Source: Pusillimonas sp044464525 (GTDB lineage: Bacteria > Pseudomonadota > Gammaproteobacteria > Burkholderiales > Burkholderiaceae_B). Taken from it: a stretch of DNA of 64,000 nucleotides. Of this stretch, positions 53,391-61,993 are shown in pieces. How positions within the stretch are numbered: the stretch's first letter is position 1; every line of letters begins with the position of its first letter. Position numbers and translations under genes: made by a program. Under the pieces are notes generated by a model that worked only from the letters and a program-made list of their open reading frames with translations, did not search any database and had not been told where the DNA came from. The stretch is taken from the NCBI RefSeq assembly GCF_044464525.1, contig NZ_JBIQLE010000004.1, forward strand, positions 1-64,000. Direction: 5' to 3'.

Positions 53391-54185
53391 TTAGGCTACG
53401 CCGACGAAATCATCAATAAGGCCGAGGAACTCTTTGGGCCGCTCAAAGGGCGCCATGTGGCCCGCATCAAGCTCAGCGTAACGAGAACCCGATATTGCCG
53501 CCGCAATGCCCCGTGCAGACTCCGGCCCAACGATATGGTCTTGCGCACAGCCAATGATCAGGGTGGGCGAATTTATTCCCGCCAACTGCTGCCGGATGTC
53601 GAGCCGCGCATCCAATTCCACCTGGCGCAACATGCCGTCCCAGCGATTGGTCTTGCATATAAGCTCTACCCACTCGTTCATCTGGCTGTCGTTGAAGCCG
53701 CCCAAGAACCCGCGGCTGAAGCCATTGAGCAGGACAAGGCGCGCGAAAGTAGCCCGATCACTGCGAATGAGCTGCTGCCATACTTCGAACTGGAGCCTGA
53801 TGCGGGGCTCGCGGCCATCGGCGAATGGCGCCAATAGAACCAAAGAGCGCACCAGTTCTGGATGCTGGGCTGCGATGCAGGCTGCCACAGCGGCGCCCAA
53901 AGAATAGCCGACCAGATCGAACTGCCCCACATTGCAGGCTCGGGCCGCGGCCAGCACCTGTTGGGCCAACAGGTCGATCGACAGTGCACCACCATTGTCC
54001 TGTGTATGGCCTGAGCCCGAGTAATCAACACGCACCACCTTGCGCCGGGCCGCCAAGGCGGGCATGAGGTGATCCCAGTTGCTATGCAAGTCGCCGCCAG
54101 TGCCCGACACCAGCACCATTGCCGGCCCATCGCCGTCAACGCGATACGCGACCTTTGCCCCGCCGACTTCGACACTCTCGCTCAT
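53391..54185 (-). CDS. Alpha/beta hydrolase
   Basis: The 264-aa product is an alpha/beta-hydrolase-fold enzyme. It shows the oxyanion region MVLVSGTGGDLHSNWDHLM, RVDYSGSGHTQDNGG, the nucleophile elbow GYSLGAAVA (serine), the acid in IIGCAQDHIVGPE (aspartate) and histidine in DAGHMAPFERP. It resembles 3-oxoadipate enol-lactone hydrolases and other small esterases, but the substrate cannot be assigned. The start at 54185 has GAGGG 5 bp upstream; a longer frame begins at 54203. A RidA-family gene precedes it by 83 bp on the same strand. Confidence 0.85.
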   Translation of the reverse strand: MSESVEVGGAKVAYRVDGDGPAMVLVSGTGGDLHSNWDHLMPALAARRKVVRVDYSGSGHTQDNGGALSIDLLAQQVLAAARACNVGQFDLVGYSLGAAVAACIAAQHPELVRSLVLLAPFADGREPRIRLQFEVWQQLIRSDRATFARLVLLNGFSRGFLGGFNDSQMNEWVELICKTNRWDGMLRQVELDARLDIRQQLAGINSPTLIIGCAQDHIVGPESARGIAAAISGSRYAELDAGHMAPFERPKEFLGLIDDFVGVA

Positions 54186-54268
54186 GCAACCCTCGATTAT
54201 CATCGTTATGAATTGTTCTGGTCAGACGCCCTGCCGGTATGCCCTGATCCAGTTGAACCCGTGCTGGT

Positions 54269-54688
54269 TTAAAGCTGCCCCTTGACAACCGTCAAATCCA
54301 CTTCGACCAACATGCCCGGCCAAGCCAGAGCAGAAATAATCAGCAAAGTGTGAGACGGCGGCGGCAGCCCTGAAAATGCCTCTTGGCGCGCCTGGTGATA
54401 GGCAGGTGCGAAGCGGGCATCGAGCAGATAAGCGGTAATTTTGACGACGTCAGCCAAGCTCGCATCATGCTTGGCCAGCACCTGGGCAGCCTTCTGGTAA
54501 GCGAGTCGGGTTTGCGAGTAGACATCACCAAGGTGTTGGATGTCGCCCGGCTGTTCACCCAGCGCCTCGGCCCCTATGCCGGAAAGATACAGTGTCGTGC
54601 CAGGCCCCTTTACCGTTACGACTTCAGCAAAAAGGTCGCGCGACCAGGCCGCCGAGGGATAGACTTGCTTTTGAAACGCGTCGCTCAT
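54269..54688 (-). CDS. RidA-family protein (YjgF/YER057c/UK114)
   Basis: The 139-aa product has the RidA fold with TTLYLSGIGAEALGEQPGDI, the helix RLAYQKAAQVLAKHDASLADVVKITAYLLD in adjoining stretches, and the C-terminal PGMLVEVDLTVVKG. Classical RidA deaminates reactive enamines using an arginine in the motif R-x-x-x-x-V-x-x-L; here the corresponding end reads LAWPGMLVEVDLTV with no arginine. The activity is therefore doubtful, and a different small-molecule role is likely. It lies upstream of the alpha/beta hydrolase. Confidence 0.85.
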   Translation of the reverse strand: MSDAFQKQVYPSAAWSRDLFAEVVTVKGPGTTLYLSGIGAEALGEQPGDIQHLGDVYSQTRLAYQKAAQVLAKHDASLADVVKITAYLLDARFAPAYHQARQEAFSGLPPPSHTLLIISALAWPGMLVEVDLTVVKGQL

Positions 54689-54842
54689 GGCATCCTCGCA
54701 TCGTCGAACAAAACGCTAAAAATAGACCAGTTTGCGATTCTGGTCCAGTTTTTTGCGGGCATCGGTAGAGCGACAGGTGTGGTCAAGCGGCATCCCTCTG
54801 GAGAGCTTCGCCGGTCGGTAACTGCGGGGTCAACACAGAAAC

Positions 54843-56246
54843 TTAAGCCGGTCCGTTGAGCCGGATGCACTTGGCATAGTATTCGAGGCTGCGCTTGGGG
54901 ATGCGTTTCAATGAGGGCTGGTCGATGTGTATCAGGCCGAAGTGCTTGCTCAGGCCCAGCACCCATTCCCAATTGTCCGTCGAAGACCAATAGAACATCC
55001 CCTTCAGCTTGACGCCTTGCTGGTAGGCGTCATGGGCGGCCCGGATATATCCTTGCATGTACTTGATGCGCAAGGGGTCGTTCACCCATCCGTCCTTGGG
55101 AGCTTCTTCGGCCACGGGAAAGCCGAACTCCGTGGCGATGATGTCGGGTGCATCGTAGTCTTTATGGGCTTTTAGCAGCACCTTGGTATACGTGTCGGGG
55201 TCATAGGGCAGTTCATCGGTTCGTTCGAGCTCTGCGGGCGGCTCAACCAGCGCGATACCCACCGGAGAATCAGGGTCGGCCTTGACGAACGACCGAGAGT
55301 AGAAGTTCAAGCCGAAGAAATCGGGCTTGACCGCAATGGCTTCCATATCGCCGTTCTGGATGTAGGGTTCCACCAGCGGCAGGACCAAAGAAGGATACCC
55401 ACGACCATAAGCCGGCGCGGGAACCGCCTCGTTCCATAGAACATCCATGAAGCGTGCGGCTGCCACGTCTTCGGCGCTGCCAGAGGGGGCTTCGAACGGC
55501 ATGATATTGAAGGCGGATGAAACCCGTGTGCCAGAGGACGTGTTTGCCCGGACGGCCGTCAGCGCCCTGCCATGTGCAAGGTTGACATGATGGAGGGCCG
55601 CCCCCAGGTAGCGCCGGGATCGGTAGCCCGGAGCGAAAATGCCTTGACCATAGCCAAAGATGGGAATGATGCCGGGCTCGTTGAAAAGCAGCCAGGTCTT
55701 GGCCCGGTCGCCGACCAAGCGCGCCATGATTTCGGCGTAGTCCCCCATTCTGCGGCTGATGTCGCGATCCAGAAAATCGCCGGCCCATAACGGGATGTCC
55801 CAATGGAACAAGGTCGGAACAGGCTCCAGGCCATGCTCCAGCATGGCGTCGATCATGCGATCGTAGTGATCCAGGCCCCGCATATTGGGAGCGCCCGGGG
55901 TTTCGGGCTGCACTCGCGACCAGGCAAAAGAAAACCGAAACGCCTTGACGCCGGAAGCCTGCAGCAGTTTGAATTCGTCCAGATAGCGGGAATCGAATTC
56001 GGTATTGCGCACGTTGTTCGTGCCGTCGGCAGAGCCGCCGATGTTGTCGATGAAGACGTCCCAATTGCTGCGTCCGCGATTGGCGCGGCTTTCCGATTCG
56101 GGCGCCGAGGTTGCCACGCCCCACAAGAAGTCTTGGCCAAAGGTCGGCTCTTTGGCCCAGGCAAAACGCGGCAGTATCATGGCCGCGGTCGTAGCGCCCA
56201 TTCCTTTGAGGAAGGCGCGGCGGGAGATCGGAAGTACAGACATCAT
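54843..56246 (-). CDS. GH1 glycosidase with twin-arginine signal (copy 1)
   Basis: This is a 467-aa glycoside hydrolase family 1 enzyme, probably a beta-glucosidase. The N-terminus has a Tat signal (ISRRAFLKGMGATTAAMILP), so it should be exported folded. The acid/base glutamate lies in WLLFNEPGI, and the nucleophile region reads IIATEFGFP, where classical enzymes have TENG. The barrel begins FGQDFLWGVATSAPESES and ends YYAKCIRLNG. The closest relative in the window is the second GH1 gene at 58503. The ribosome site is weak. Confidence 0.88.
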   Translation of the reverse strand: MMSVLPISRRAFLKGMGATTAAMILPRFAWAKEPTFGQDFLWGVATSAPESESRANRGRSNWDVFIDNIGGSADGTNNVRNTEFDSRYLDEFKLLQASGVKAFRFSFAWSRVQPETPGAPNMRGLDHYDRMIDAMLEHGLEPVPTLFHWDIPLWAGDFLDRDISRRMGDYAEIMARLVGDRAKTWLLFNEPGIIPIFGYGQGIFAPGYRSRRYLGAALHHVNLAHGRALTAVRANTSSGTRVSSAFNIMPFEAPSGSAEDVAAARFMDVLWNEAVPAPAYGRGYPSLVLPLVEPYIQNGDMEAIAVKPDFFGLNFYSRSFVKADPDSPVGIALVEPPAELERTDELPYDPDTYTKVLLKAHKDYDAPDIIATEFGFPVAEEAPKDGWVNDPLRIKYMQGYIRAAHDAYQQGVKLKGMFYWSSTDNWEWVLGLSKHFGLIHIDQPSLKRIPKRSLEYYAKCIRLNGPA

Positions 56247-56477
56247 TCGCTCGTCGTAGGAAGGTGAGGAAGCCGGAGCTTCATGAGATGCATACGAAAT
56301 GCATTGTTGTTCTAGTTATAGCCGCTGCCAGGACCCAGTAGAGGGCGTCATGGGCCGGATTCGTCTCTAATCTGGAGCGCCTTTCTCCCACGAGCCTTTT
56401 TGACGGCAGCATCATCCGGCTTGCATCCTGTCTGGGACGTCCATACATCCGGATGCGCGAACCGATTAAACAATGCA

Positions 56478-57494
56478 TTAGTCGTCGGCAGGCGGGATGC
56501 GCGTAGCGATGTAGCGATGAAACAGGATGGAGGAAGAGCCCGTGTCGCACGGCATGGCCTTTTGCAAGCCGCGCAATTCTTTTGGGGCGACGCCGAACCT
56601 ATCGTGAAAGAAACGCGAAAACTGCGATCGGCTCGAGAAGCCGCATTTATAGGCAAGCTCCTTCAGCGACAGCCTCTGGCCGTGCTTGTGCAGGATTATG
56701 CGATACGCCAGATCCAGACGTTTGTCCCTGATCAGCCGCGCCACGCCCTTGTCAGACTCGAACGTCCGGTATAGATGCGAGTGCGACAGCCTGAAGTGCT
56801 GCATGATGGACTTGGGCCCGAGCGAGGGGTCCGAAATATGGCGGTCGATGTATTCGATGATGCGCTGCCGCATCGAGAGGTTGATCGCCATGCATTGCTC
56901 GTGTGTCAAGGTGGCGCCGCTAAGGGCCGCTTTTACGAGCATCATCAGCGATTCACCCACGCCCGGCATGGCGTGGGCCTCCATGTCGTCGAGCAGCCCA
57001 TCGAGCGACACGATGAAATCGAACAGCAGCCGGTTGGTGGGTACATTGCCCCGCAGCACCACGCCGTGCAGGTTACGTGTTGTCCAGTTTTGGCCGATGT
57101 CTTTGCGAGGGATGACGAGAGTAATCCTGGCGCCGGCTTCCTTCAGGCTGATCAATGGACGCGCAAGGTCCAGGATGAACATGTCGCCGGGCCGGGCGAG
57201 CAGATCTTTGCCGGCGAAATCACCCCGGTATTCTCCGGCGAGAATCAGTTGCAGCAAGTAGAAATCCAGATCCGTCTGAGTGATTAGGCTGGACGTGCGT
57301 TTGCAGTATTGTCGGTTGAACGTCGTGTTGCCCAGCACCATGTTGCCGAACAGGCGCGAGCGCACCGATCCCGATATGCCTTCGTCGCCCGCGGGCGTGA
57401 TTTCATACAGCAGGGATGACGTCTCGCGCCAGAAATCGTCACGTATCGATTCCTCGACCATGTCGGTCGAGATGTAGAAACCACCTTCCATCAT
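56478..57494 (-). CDS. AraC-family transcription regulator
   Basis: The 338-aa regulator has an N-terminal AraC-binding-like domain (about residues 20-200), and a C-terminal two-helix-turn-helix DNA-binding domain (about 215-318: SIMQHFRLSHSHLYRTFES, then LSLKELAYKCGFSSRSQFSR and FFHDRFGVAPKELR). This resembles regulators of aromatic or glycoside catabolism. A GGAG site lies 5 bp before the ATG. It sits between the SphA-like gene and the first GH1 gene on the same strand, and probably controls this cluster. The signal is unknown. Confidence 0.88.
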   Translation of the reverse strand: MMEGGFYISTDMVEESIRDDFWRETSSLLYEITPAGDEGISGSVRSRLFGNMVLGNTTFNRQYCKRTSSLITQTDLDFYLLQLILAGEYRGDFAGKDLLARPGDMFILDLARPLISLKEAGARITLVIPRKDIGQNWTTRNLHGVVLRGNVPTNRLLFDFIVSLDGLLDDMEAHAMPGVGESLMMLVKAALSGATLTHEQCMAINLSMRQRIIEYIDRHISDPSLGPKSIMQHFRLSHSHLYRTFESDKGVARLIRDKRLDLAYRIILHKHGQRLSLKELAYKCGFSSRSQFSRFFHDRFGVAPKELRGLQKAMPCDTGSSSILFHRYIATRIPPADD

Positions 57495-57546
57495 GTTTTC
57501 TCCGGCAGCGAATCAAACGGTTGAACGACGCGTTTTGCCGCATGAT

Positions 57547-58506
57547 TCAATCATGAAAGGGCAGCGATAGCGTCAGGTAGACGGCGGTGCCTTCGACACG
57601 GTTCCGGGTATTGAACTCACGCAAAACCTTCAAGCGCGCCTGGATGGGTGTGTTTTCCCACTTGAATGCATGGCTGGCCGTGAGCCCAAGGGCGGCCGTG
57701 CGTCCGCGAAATCCGCCAAGCACCGCGCCGTCTCCGCTGTCATCGCTGATCTGCTGATGATAATAGCCGATGGCGCCCAGGGTGGTGCCAGGGCCGGCGA
57801 TGTCGCGGGAGACCGCGGCCTCCAGGTGCCACTCTGTGCCGGTTCGGTAATTCGTCTTCGGGTTGTTGCCGTTGAAGGTCACGCCGACCACGCCGGATAT
57901 GTCCCAGCCTACGGCGGGGTCGTACCAGGTCCCGGCCATGGACACGTCGGCGCCCCAGCGATGAAAGGCGATGTTCGACATAGAGTTCTCTCGATAATGT
58001 CCGGCGGGCACGTTGACCATGCCGACAAGGCTCCAGTGATAGGATCCGTTTTGCCACCCCAATGTGCCGGTGACGACCGGATCGCCCAGGGTCGTCACGC
58101 GGCTGGTGGTGTCGCCGGCGTAAGGGCCGAGCACCAGATCGGCATCGATGTACTGATGGCCGTAAGGCAGGGTCAGCCCCAGTGCCAGCCGGCCGTCCAG
58201 CAACTTGTACGGTGTGGACCAGACCAGGGTCGGCAGATTGATCAGAGCCTGTGCTTTGAGGCCGACGGCCACCTGGCCGCCGGTGGGCAGGGATTGCGAT
58301 GCGTCCGCCCGCGCCGTGTAGTAGTAGACGTCGTTCTGCAGATACAAGCCGGGCGCGGGCACGACGCCGGCCATCGGGCCCTTGGACCCCAGCAGATAGA
58401 AGCTGCTGCCGTTTTCCGAGGCGAGGGCTTGCGTGCCCGTCAGCGACAGTGCCGCGCTGAAGGCCAACGCGGCTAACCACGATTTTTGCTTGACGCGCTG
58501 CTTCAT
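57547..58506 (-). CDS. SphA/MetA-pathway-of-phenol-degradation family outer-membrane protein
   Basis: The 319-aa product has a signal peptide (SWLAALAFSAALSLTGTQALA, in adjoining stretches) and a beta-rich mature chain with alternating aromatic strands (LYLQNDVYYYTARADASQSL, YHWSLVGMVNVPAGHYREN, ending VYLTLSLPFHD). The family is associated with uptake or degradation of phenol-like compounds and is predicted to form an outer-membrane barrel. I set the start at 58506 because it overlaps the preceding GH1 stop (ATGA) and gives a proper signal; the longer frame to 58632 lies inside GH1. Confidence 0.85.
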   Translation of the reverse strand: MKQRVKQKSWLAALAFSAALSLTGTQALASENGSSFYLLGSKGPMAGVVPAPGLYLQNDVYYYTARADASQSLPTGGQVAVGLKAQALINLPTLVWSTPYKLLDGRLALGLTLPYGHQYIDADLVLGPYAGDTTSRVTTLGDPVVTGTLGWQNGSYHWSLVGMVNVPAGHYRENSMSNIAFHRWGADVSMAGTWYDPAVGWDISGVVGVTFNGNNPKTNYRTGTEWHLEAAVSRDIAGPGTTLGAIGYYHQQISDDSGDGAVLGGFRGRTAALGLTASHAFKWENTPIQARLKVLREFNTRNRVEGTAVYLTLSLPFHD

Positions 58507-59909
58507 GCCACGCCGTTCATCTTGATGCATTTCGCGTAATAGGCCAGGCTGGCCTTGGGTGTGCGCTTCTGTGTGGCGCGATCCACCTGGATCAGCCCGA
58601 AGGTTTTGGTGAAGCCCATGGCCCACTCCCAATTGTCCGTGGCGGCCCAGTAGAAAACGCCGCGCAGCTTGACGCCCTGATCGACGGCCTGATGCGCCGC
58701 CTGTAAATAAGACCGCAGATAAGTGCTGCGCTTGGGGTCCTGCACAACCCAGTCCACGGGCTGGGGATCTTCCAGTGGGAAGCCCGTCTCAGTGACGTAG
58801 ATGTCGGGGGCGCCGTATTCGGTGTGAATGCGAAGCAGTATCTCTGTAAGGCCGTCGGGCTCGACCGGCAGCATCTGCGTGGGGATGAGTTTATTGGGGA
58901 AATGATCGACCAGCGGCATGAAGCCGAGGGGCGACCCGGCCGCCGCCTGAGCATAGACGCGCGCGTAGTAATTGACTCCGAGGCAGTCGGGCCGCGCCGC
59001 GATGTTCTCCATGTCGCCGGCTTTGACAAATGGTTCGACCAGCGCGCGCACTTTTTCGGGATAATCGCGGCCGAACAAGGGGTCCAGCCATGCGCCGTTC
59101 CAGAAAGCTTCGGCCATTTCGGCGGCTTGCGCGTCCTCGGACGAGTCGGTCGCAGGACGTGCCGATTGACAGTTGATGGTGGTGGAAACCCGAGCGTCCT
59201 TGGGCAGGTTGGCGCGGGCCGCCGCTATCATCAGGCCCTGGGCCAGATTCTGGTGATGCACCGCCGCGCCCGTTGCTTGCATCGACGCCAGGCCCGGCGC
59301 ATGAATGCCCAGGGCATAGCCGGCGGCCGCCACGGTGTTCGGTTCATTCAGCGCCAGCCACAGTCCAATGCGGTCGCCGAAGCGGCGTGTCAATATGTCG
59401 GCATAGTCGGCCAGACGCTGGGTGATGTCGCGGTCGCGCAGGTCGCCCGCCCAGGTGGGCATGTCCCAATGGCACATGGTGGCTGCCGGCTTCATGCCTC
59501 GACTCAGCATTTCGTCGATGATGCGGTCGTACAGCGCCATCCCCGCTTCGTTGGGTTTGCCGGGCCCGTCCGGCTGGATGCGCGGCCATGCGAAGGAGAA
59601 TCGGAATGCATTCACACCGGCGGCGGCCAGCATGGCGAAATCCTCGGCGTAGTGGGTTTCGAAGGCCGTATTGACGGCGTTTGTCGAGCCATCGAGAATG
59701 TGCCCTTTTTGGTCGGCGAAGTCATCCCAGTTGCTGCGGCCCCGGCCCTGGCGGCTTTCCACCTGCGAAGCCGACGAGGCCACGCCCCATAAAAAGCCGT
59801 CGGAGAAGGTTTTCTGCTCGGCGAACGCGGTGGCTGGAAGCCCGGCCAGCATGCCCGAAGCGCCGGCCAGCTTGATGAAATTCCTGCGTGAAATAGATGG
59901 AGCTTGCAT
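58503..59909 (-). CDS. GH1 glycosidase with twin-arginine signal (copy 2)
   Basis: This 468-aa family 1 glycosidase has a Tat signal (ISRRNFIKLAGASGMLAGLP), the barrel start FSDGFLWGVASSASQVESRQ, the acid/base in LWLALNEPNTVAAAGY and a nucleophile region DIYVTETGFP, closer to the standard TENG than copy 1. It ends AYYAKCIKMNG. The ATG at 59909 has AGGGA 8 bp upstream; another at 59942 is possible. Its stop overlaps the SphA-like start, so enzyme and outer-membrane protein are translationally coupled, implying a shared glycoside-uptake or cleavage function. Confidence 0.88.
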   Translation of the reverse strand: MQAPSISRRNFIKLAGASGMLAGLPATAFAEQKTFSDGFLWGVASSASQVESRQGRGRSNWDDFADQKGHILDGSTNAVNTAFETHYAEDFAMLAAAGVNAFRFSFAWPRIQPDGPGKPNEAGMALYDRIIDEMLSRGMKPAATMCHWDMPTWAGDLRDRDITQRLADYADILTRRFGDRIGLWLALNEPNTVAAAGYALGIHAPGLASMQATGAAVHHQNLAQGLMIAAARANLPKDARVSTTINCQSARPATDSSEDAQAAEMAEAFWNGAWLDPLFGRDYPEKVRALVEPFVKAGDMENIAARPDCLGVNYYARVYAQAAAGSPLGFMPLVDHFPNKLIPTQMLPVEPDGLTEILLRIHTEYGAPDIYVTETGFPLEDPQPVDWVVQDPKRSTYLRSYLQAAHQAVDQGVKLRGVFYWAATDNWEWAMGFTKTFGLIQVDRATQKRTPKASLAYYAKCIKMNGVA

Positions 59910-60059
59910 GTCGATGTCCCTGAGGAAACTGTCGAAGGCCATGGCTCCGGCAGATTCTTATTGCTTGATTTCTCAAAAGAAGACCGATGGTTACCGATTT
60001 ACCACGGCTTTCCAATAGCAATGGGACAAAAGCGTTATGGATAGGGGAGGTATCCGCCC

Positions 60060-61433
60060 TTATTTTTTCCGCAGCCTGCCTACCGTCTTGGCGGATATGT
60101 CGGCCGGCTGTCCGCCCCATTGTCCGCGAGCCCAGTTGGACAATTGCGCGATCTGCTCGTCGCTGAGCTGCTCGGCGAATCCGGGCATGGCGTACATGCG
60201 TTCATTGCCCGCAAAAGCTTGCGTGGGTATGCCTTCCAGCACGACCTTGATGAAGTTGAACGCATCGCTGTTGCTCAGGGCGGCGTTGCCCTGCATGGCG
60301 GGGGCAAGGTGGGGGATGCCCTCGCCGGCCATGCCGTGGCAGCCTGCGCATGCGGATATATATTGCAGCCGGCCCGTGGCCAGGCCAGGCGTGGTTGGCG
60401 TGTCGGTATGGGCGCCGCCCTCCTTCGCGCGTGCGTGGGCGTCGACTGCGGCCGATATCGGCGCTGCGGCCGCGGTTGCCGCCCGGCCGTCGGCCCCGGT
60501 AAGCAGGTAGGTCGCCATTGCCTGCACGTCCTGCGCTTTCAGTTCGCTGGTGGAGGCATGGGTAACGGTGTACATGCCGCCAAATGAAGTACCTTGCGGC
60601 GACACGCCGGTACGCAGGAAGCGCGTGAGCGTGTCGACTGTATAGCCTTGCCGGGCCAGGGTGGCGGCGCGTATGTCCGGGGCCTGCAGGCCGTCGATGA
60701 CGGCGCCCTCGAAATGGCGCGAGAAGTTCGTGCCCATCATGAAGTTCATGGGCGTATGGCAGGCCGCGCAGTGGCCCGCTCCTTCCACTAGGTAGGCGCC
60801 GCGGGTCCATAGGGCCGATTGTTCGCCGACATCATCGCCAGGGCCGCCAGCAGGCGGCGCGGCCAGGCCCTCGATGCCTTCTCGCTTGGGAAAGTTCAGG
60901 AGATTCCAGAAGTTCATGGCGCCGCGCACCGGCAGCACATAGACGCCGGTGTTGGGCTGGTTGGGCACTGCCAGGGGCGGGATGGTCTGGAGGTAGGCGT
61001 ACAGCGCGTCGGCGTCCCCGGGCGTGATGCGGTGCAGGAATACATAAGGCATGGCCGGGTACAGGTTACGCCCGCCCCGCGCCACGCCGTCGCGCAGGGC
61101 GCGGTGGAAATCGGCCCGAGTGTAGCGGCCGATGCCATGCACAGGGTCCGGCGTAATGTTGGTGGAATGCAGCGTGCCGAATGGCGTCCCGATGGCGACG
61201 CCGCCGGCCGCCAGCGGCCCTTGCGGAGTGGAGTGGCAGCCGAAGCAATCGGCCGCAGCGGCCATCTCGCGCCCGCGCGGCAGCAACTGCCGCATGTCGT
61301 CGACGCTGAGCGGCTGCTCGACATCCGCGCCCACGCTGGAGCTGCGGAAGAACCCCAGGTACACAGCCAGCATCAGCAGGGCAAGCAGCAAGAGCACGGC
61401 CCAGAGCGCGCGGCGCATTCGGTGCGATGTCAT
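60060..61433 (-). CDS. Tri-haem cytochrome c subunit of a periplasmic dehydrogenase
   Basis: The 457-aa product has an N-terminal membrane anchor (ALWAVLLLLALLMLAVYLGF) and three CxxCH haem sites, CFGCH near residue 63, CAACH in the middle and CAGCH in the C-terminal third. This is the form of cytochrome subunits of alcohol, nicotinate and isoquinoline-type dehydrogenases, passing electrons to the respiratory chain. A strong AAGGAGG precedes the ATG, 14 bp after the 2Fe-2S subunit stop, so it forms one operon with the two dehydrogenase subunits. Confidence 0.93.
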   Translation of the reverse strand: MTSHRMRRALWAVLLLLALLMLAVYLGFFRSSSVGADVEQPLSVDDMRQLLPRGREMAAAADCFGCHSTPQGPLAAGGVAIGTPFGTLHSTNITPDPVHGIGRYTRADFHRALRDGVARGGRNLYPAMPYVFLHRITPGDADALYAYLQTIPPLAVPNQPNTGVYVLPVRGAMNFWNLLNFPKREGIEGLAAPPAGGPGDDVGEQSALWTRGAYLVEGAGHCAACHTPMNFMMGTNFSRHFEGAVIDGLQAPDIRAATLARQGYTVDTLTRFLRTGVSPQGTSFGGMYTVTHASTSELKAQDVQAMATYLLTGADGRAATAAAAPISAAVDAHARAKEGGAHTDTPTTPGLATGRLQYISACAGCHGMAGEGIPHLAPAMQGNAALSNSDAFNFIKVVLEGIPTQAFAGNERMYAMPGFAEQLSDEQIAQLSNWARGQWGGQPADISAKTVGRLRKK

Positions 61434-61447
61434 GGCACTCGTCCTCC

Positions 61448-61993
61448 TTAGTCGGTAACACAGCCCGGAGTGGCCAGGGCAACTTGCCGGACGGCTTCGT
61501 GGTAACGCACATAGCCCGTGCAGCGGCAGATATGCGCGTCCAGCGCCGTTTCTATGGCCGCCTCCAAGTGCTCGCGCCGTACTGGCGCGCGTTTGAGCTC
61601 ATCGATGAAAACGGTGGCGCCCGCCACGAAGCCGGCGGTGCAATAGCCGCACTGGAAAGCAAAGTGCTCGACGAATGCCTGCTGCACCGGTGTCAACGAT
61701 TCGAGGCGACCTTGGGCATCGTGCGTGGCATGCCCCTCAATGGTGACAATGGACTTGCCGTTGAAGTAGTGCGCATCGAAGATGCAGGTGCGGGTTTCAG
61801 CCAGCGTGCCGTCCGGGCGCTTTTCCATGACGGCACAGGCATGGCATATCCCTTGCCCGCAACCGAAGTGGGTGCCCGTGAGGTTAAGGTATTCGTGCAG
61901 GAAGTGGATCATCGGCATGCCGGCGGGCACATCGATCGGACCGATGTCCTGGCCGTTGATAGTCAGGGCTAGCGGCCGCTTTTCAAGAGTCAT
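61448..61993 (-). CDS. 2Fe-2S subunit of a molybdenum hydroxylase (xanthine dehydrogenase family)
   Basis: The 181-aa product carries two 2Fe-2S clusters. The N-terminal plant-type set is CGQGICHAC with a further cysteine in RTCIF; the C-terminal set is FQCGYCTAG and HICRCTGY. It shuttles electrons from the molybdenum site of its partner to the cytochrome c subunit. I chose the ATG at 61993, overlapping the large-subunit stop (ATGA); the frame extends to 62170 inside that gene. The substrate is probably an N-heterocycle or aldehyde. Confidence 0.93.
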   Translation of the reverse strand: MTLEKRPLALTINGQDIGPIDVPAGMPMIHFLHEYLNLTGTHFGCGQGICHACAVMEKRPDGTLAETRTCIFDAHYFNGKSIVTIEGHATHDAQGRLESLTPVQQAFVEHFAFQCGYCTAGFVAGATVFIDELKRAPVRREHLEAAIETALDAHICRCTGYVRYHEAVRQVALATPGCVTD

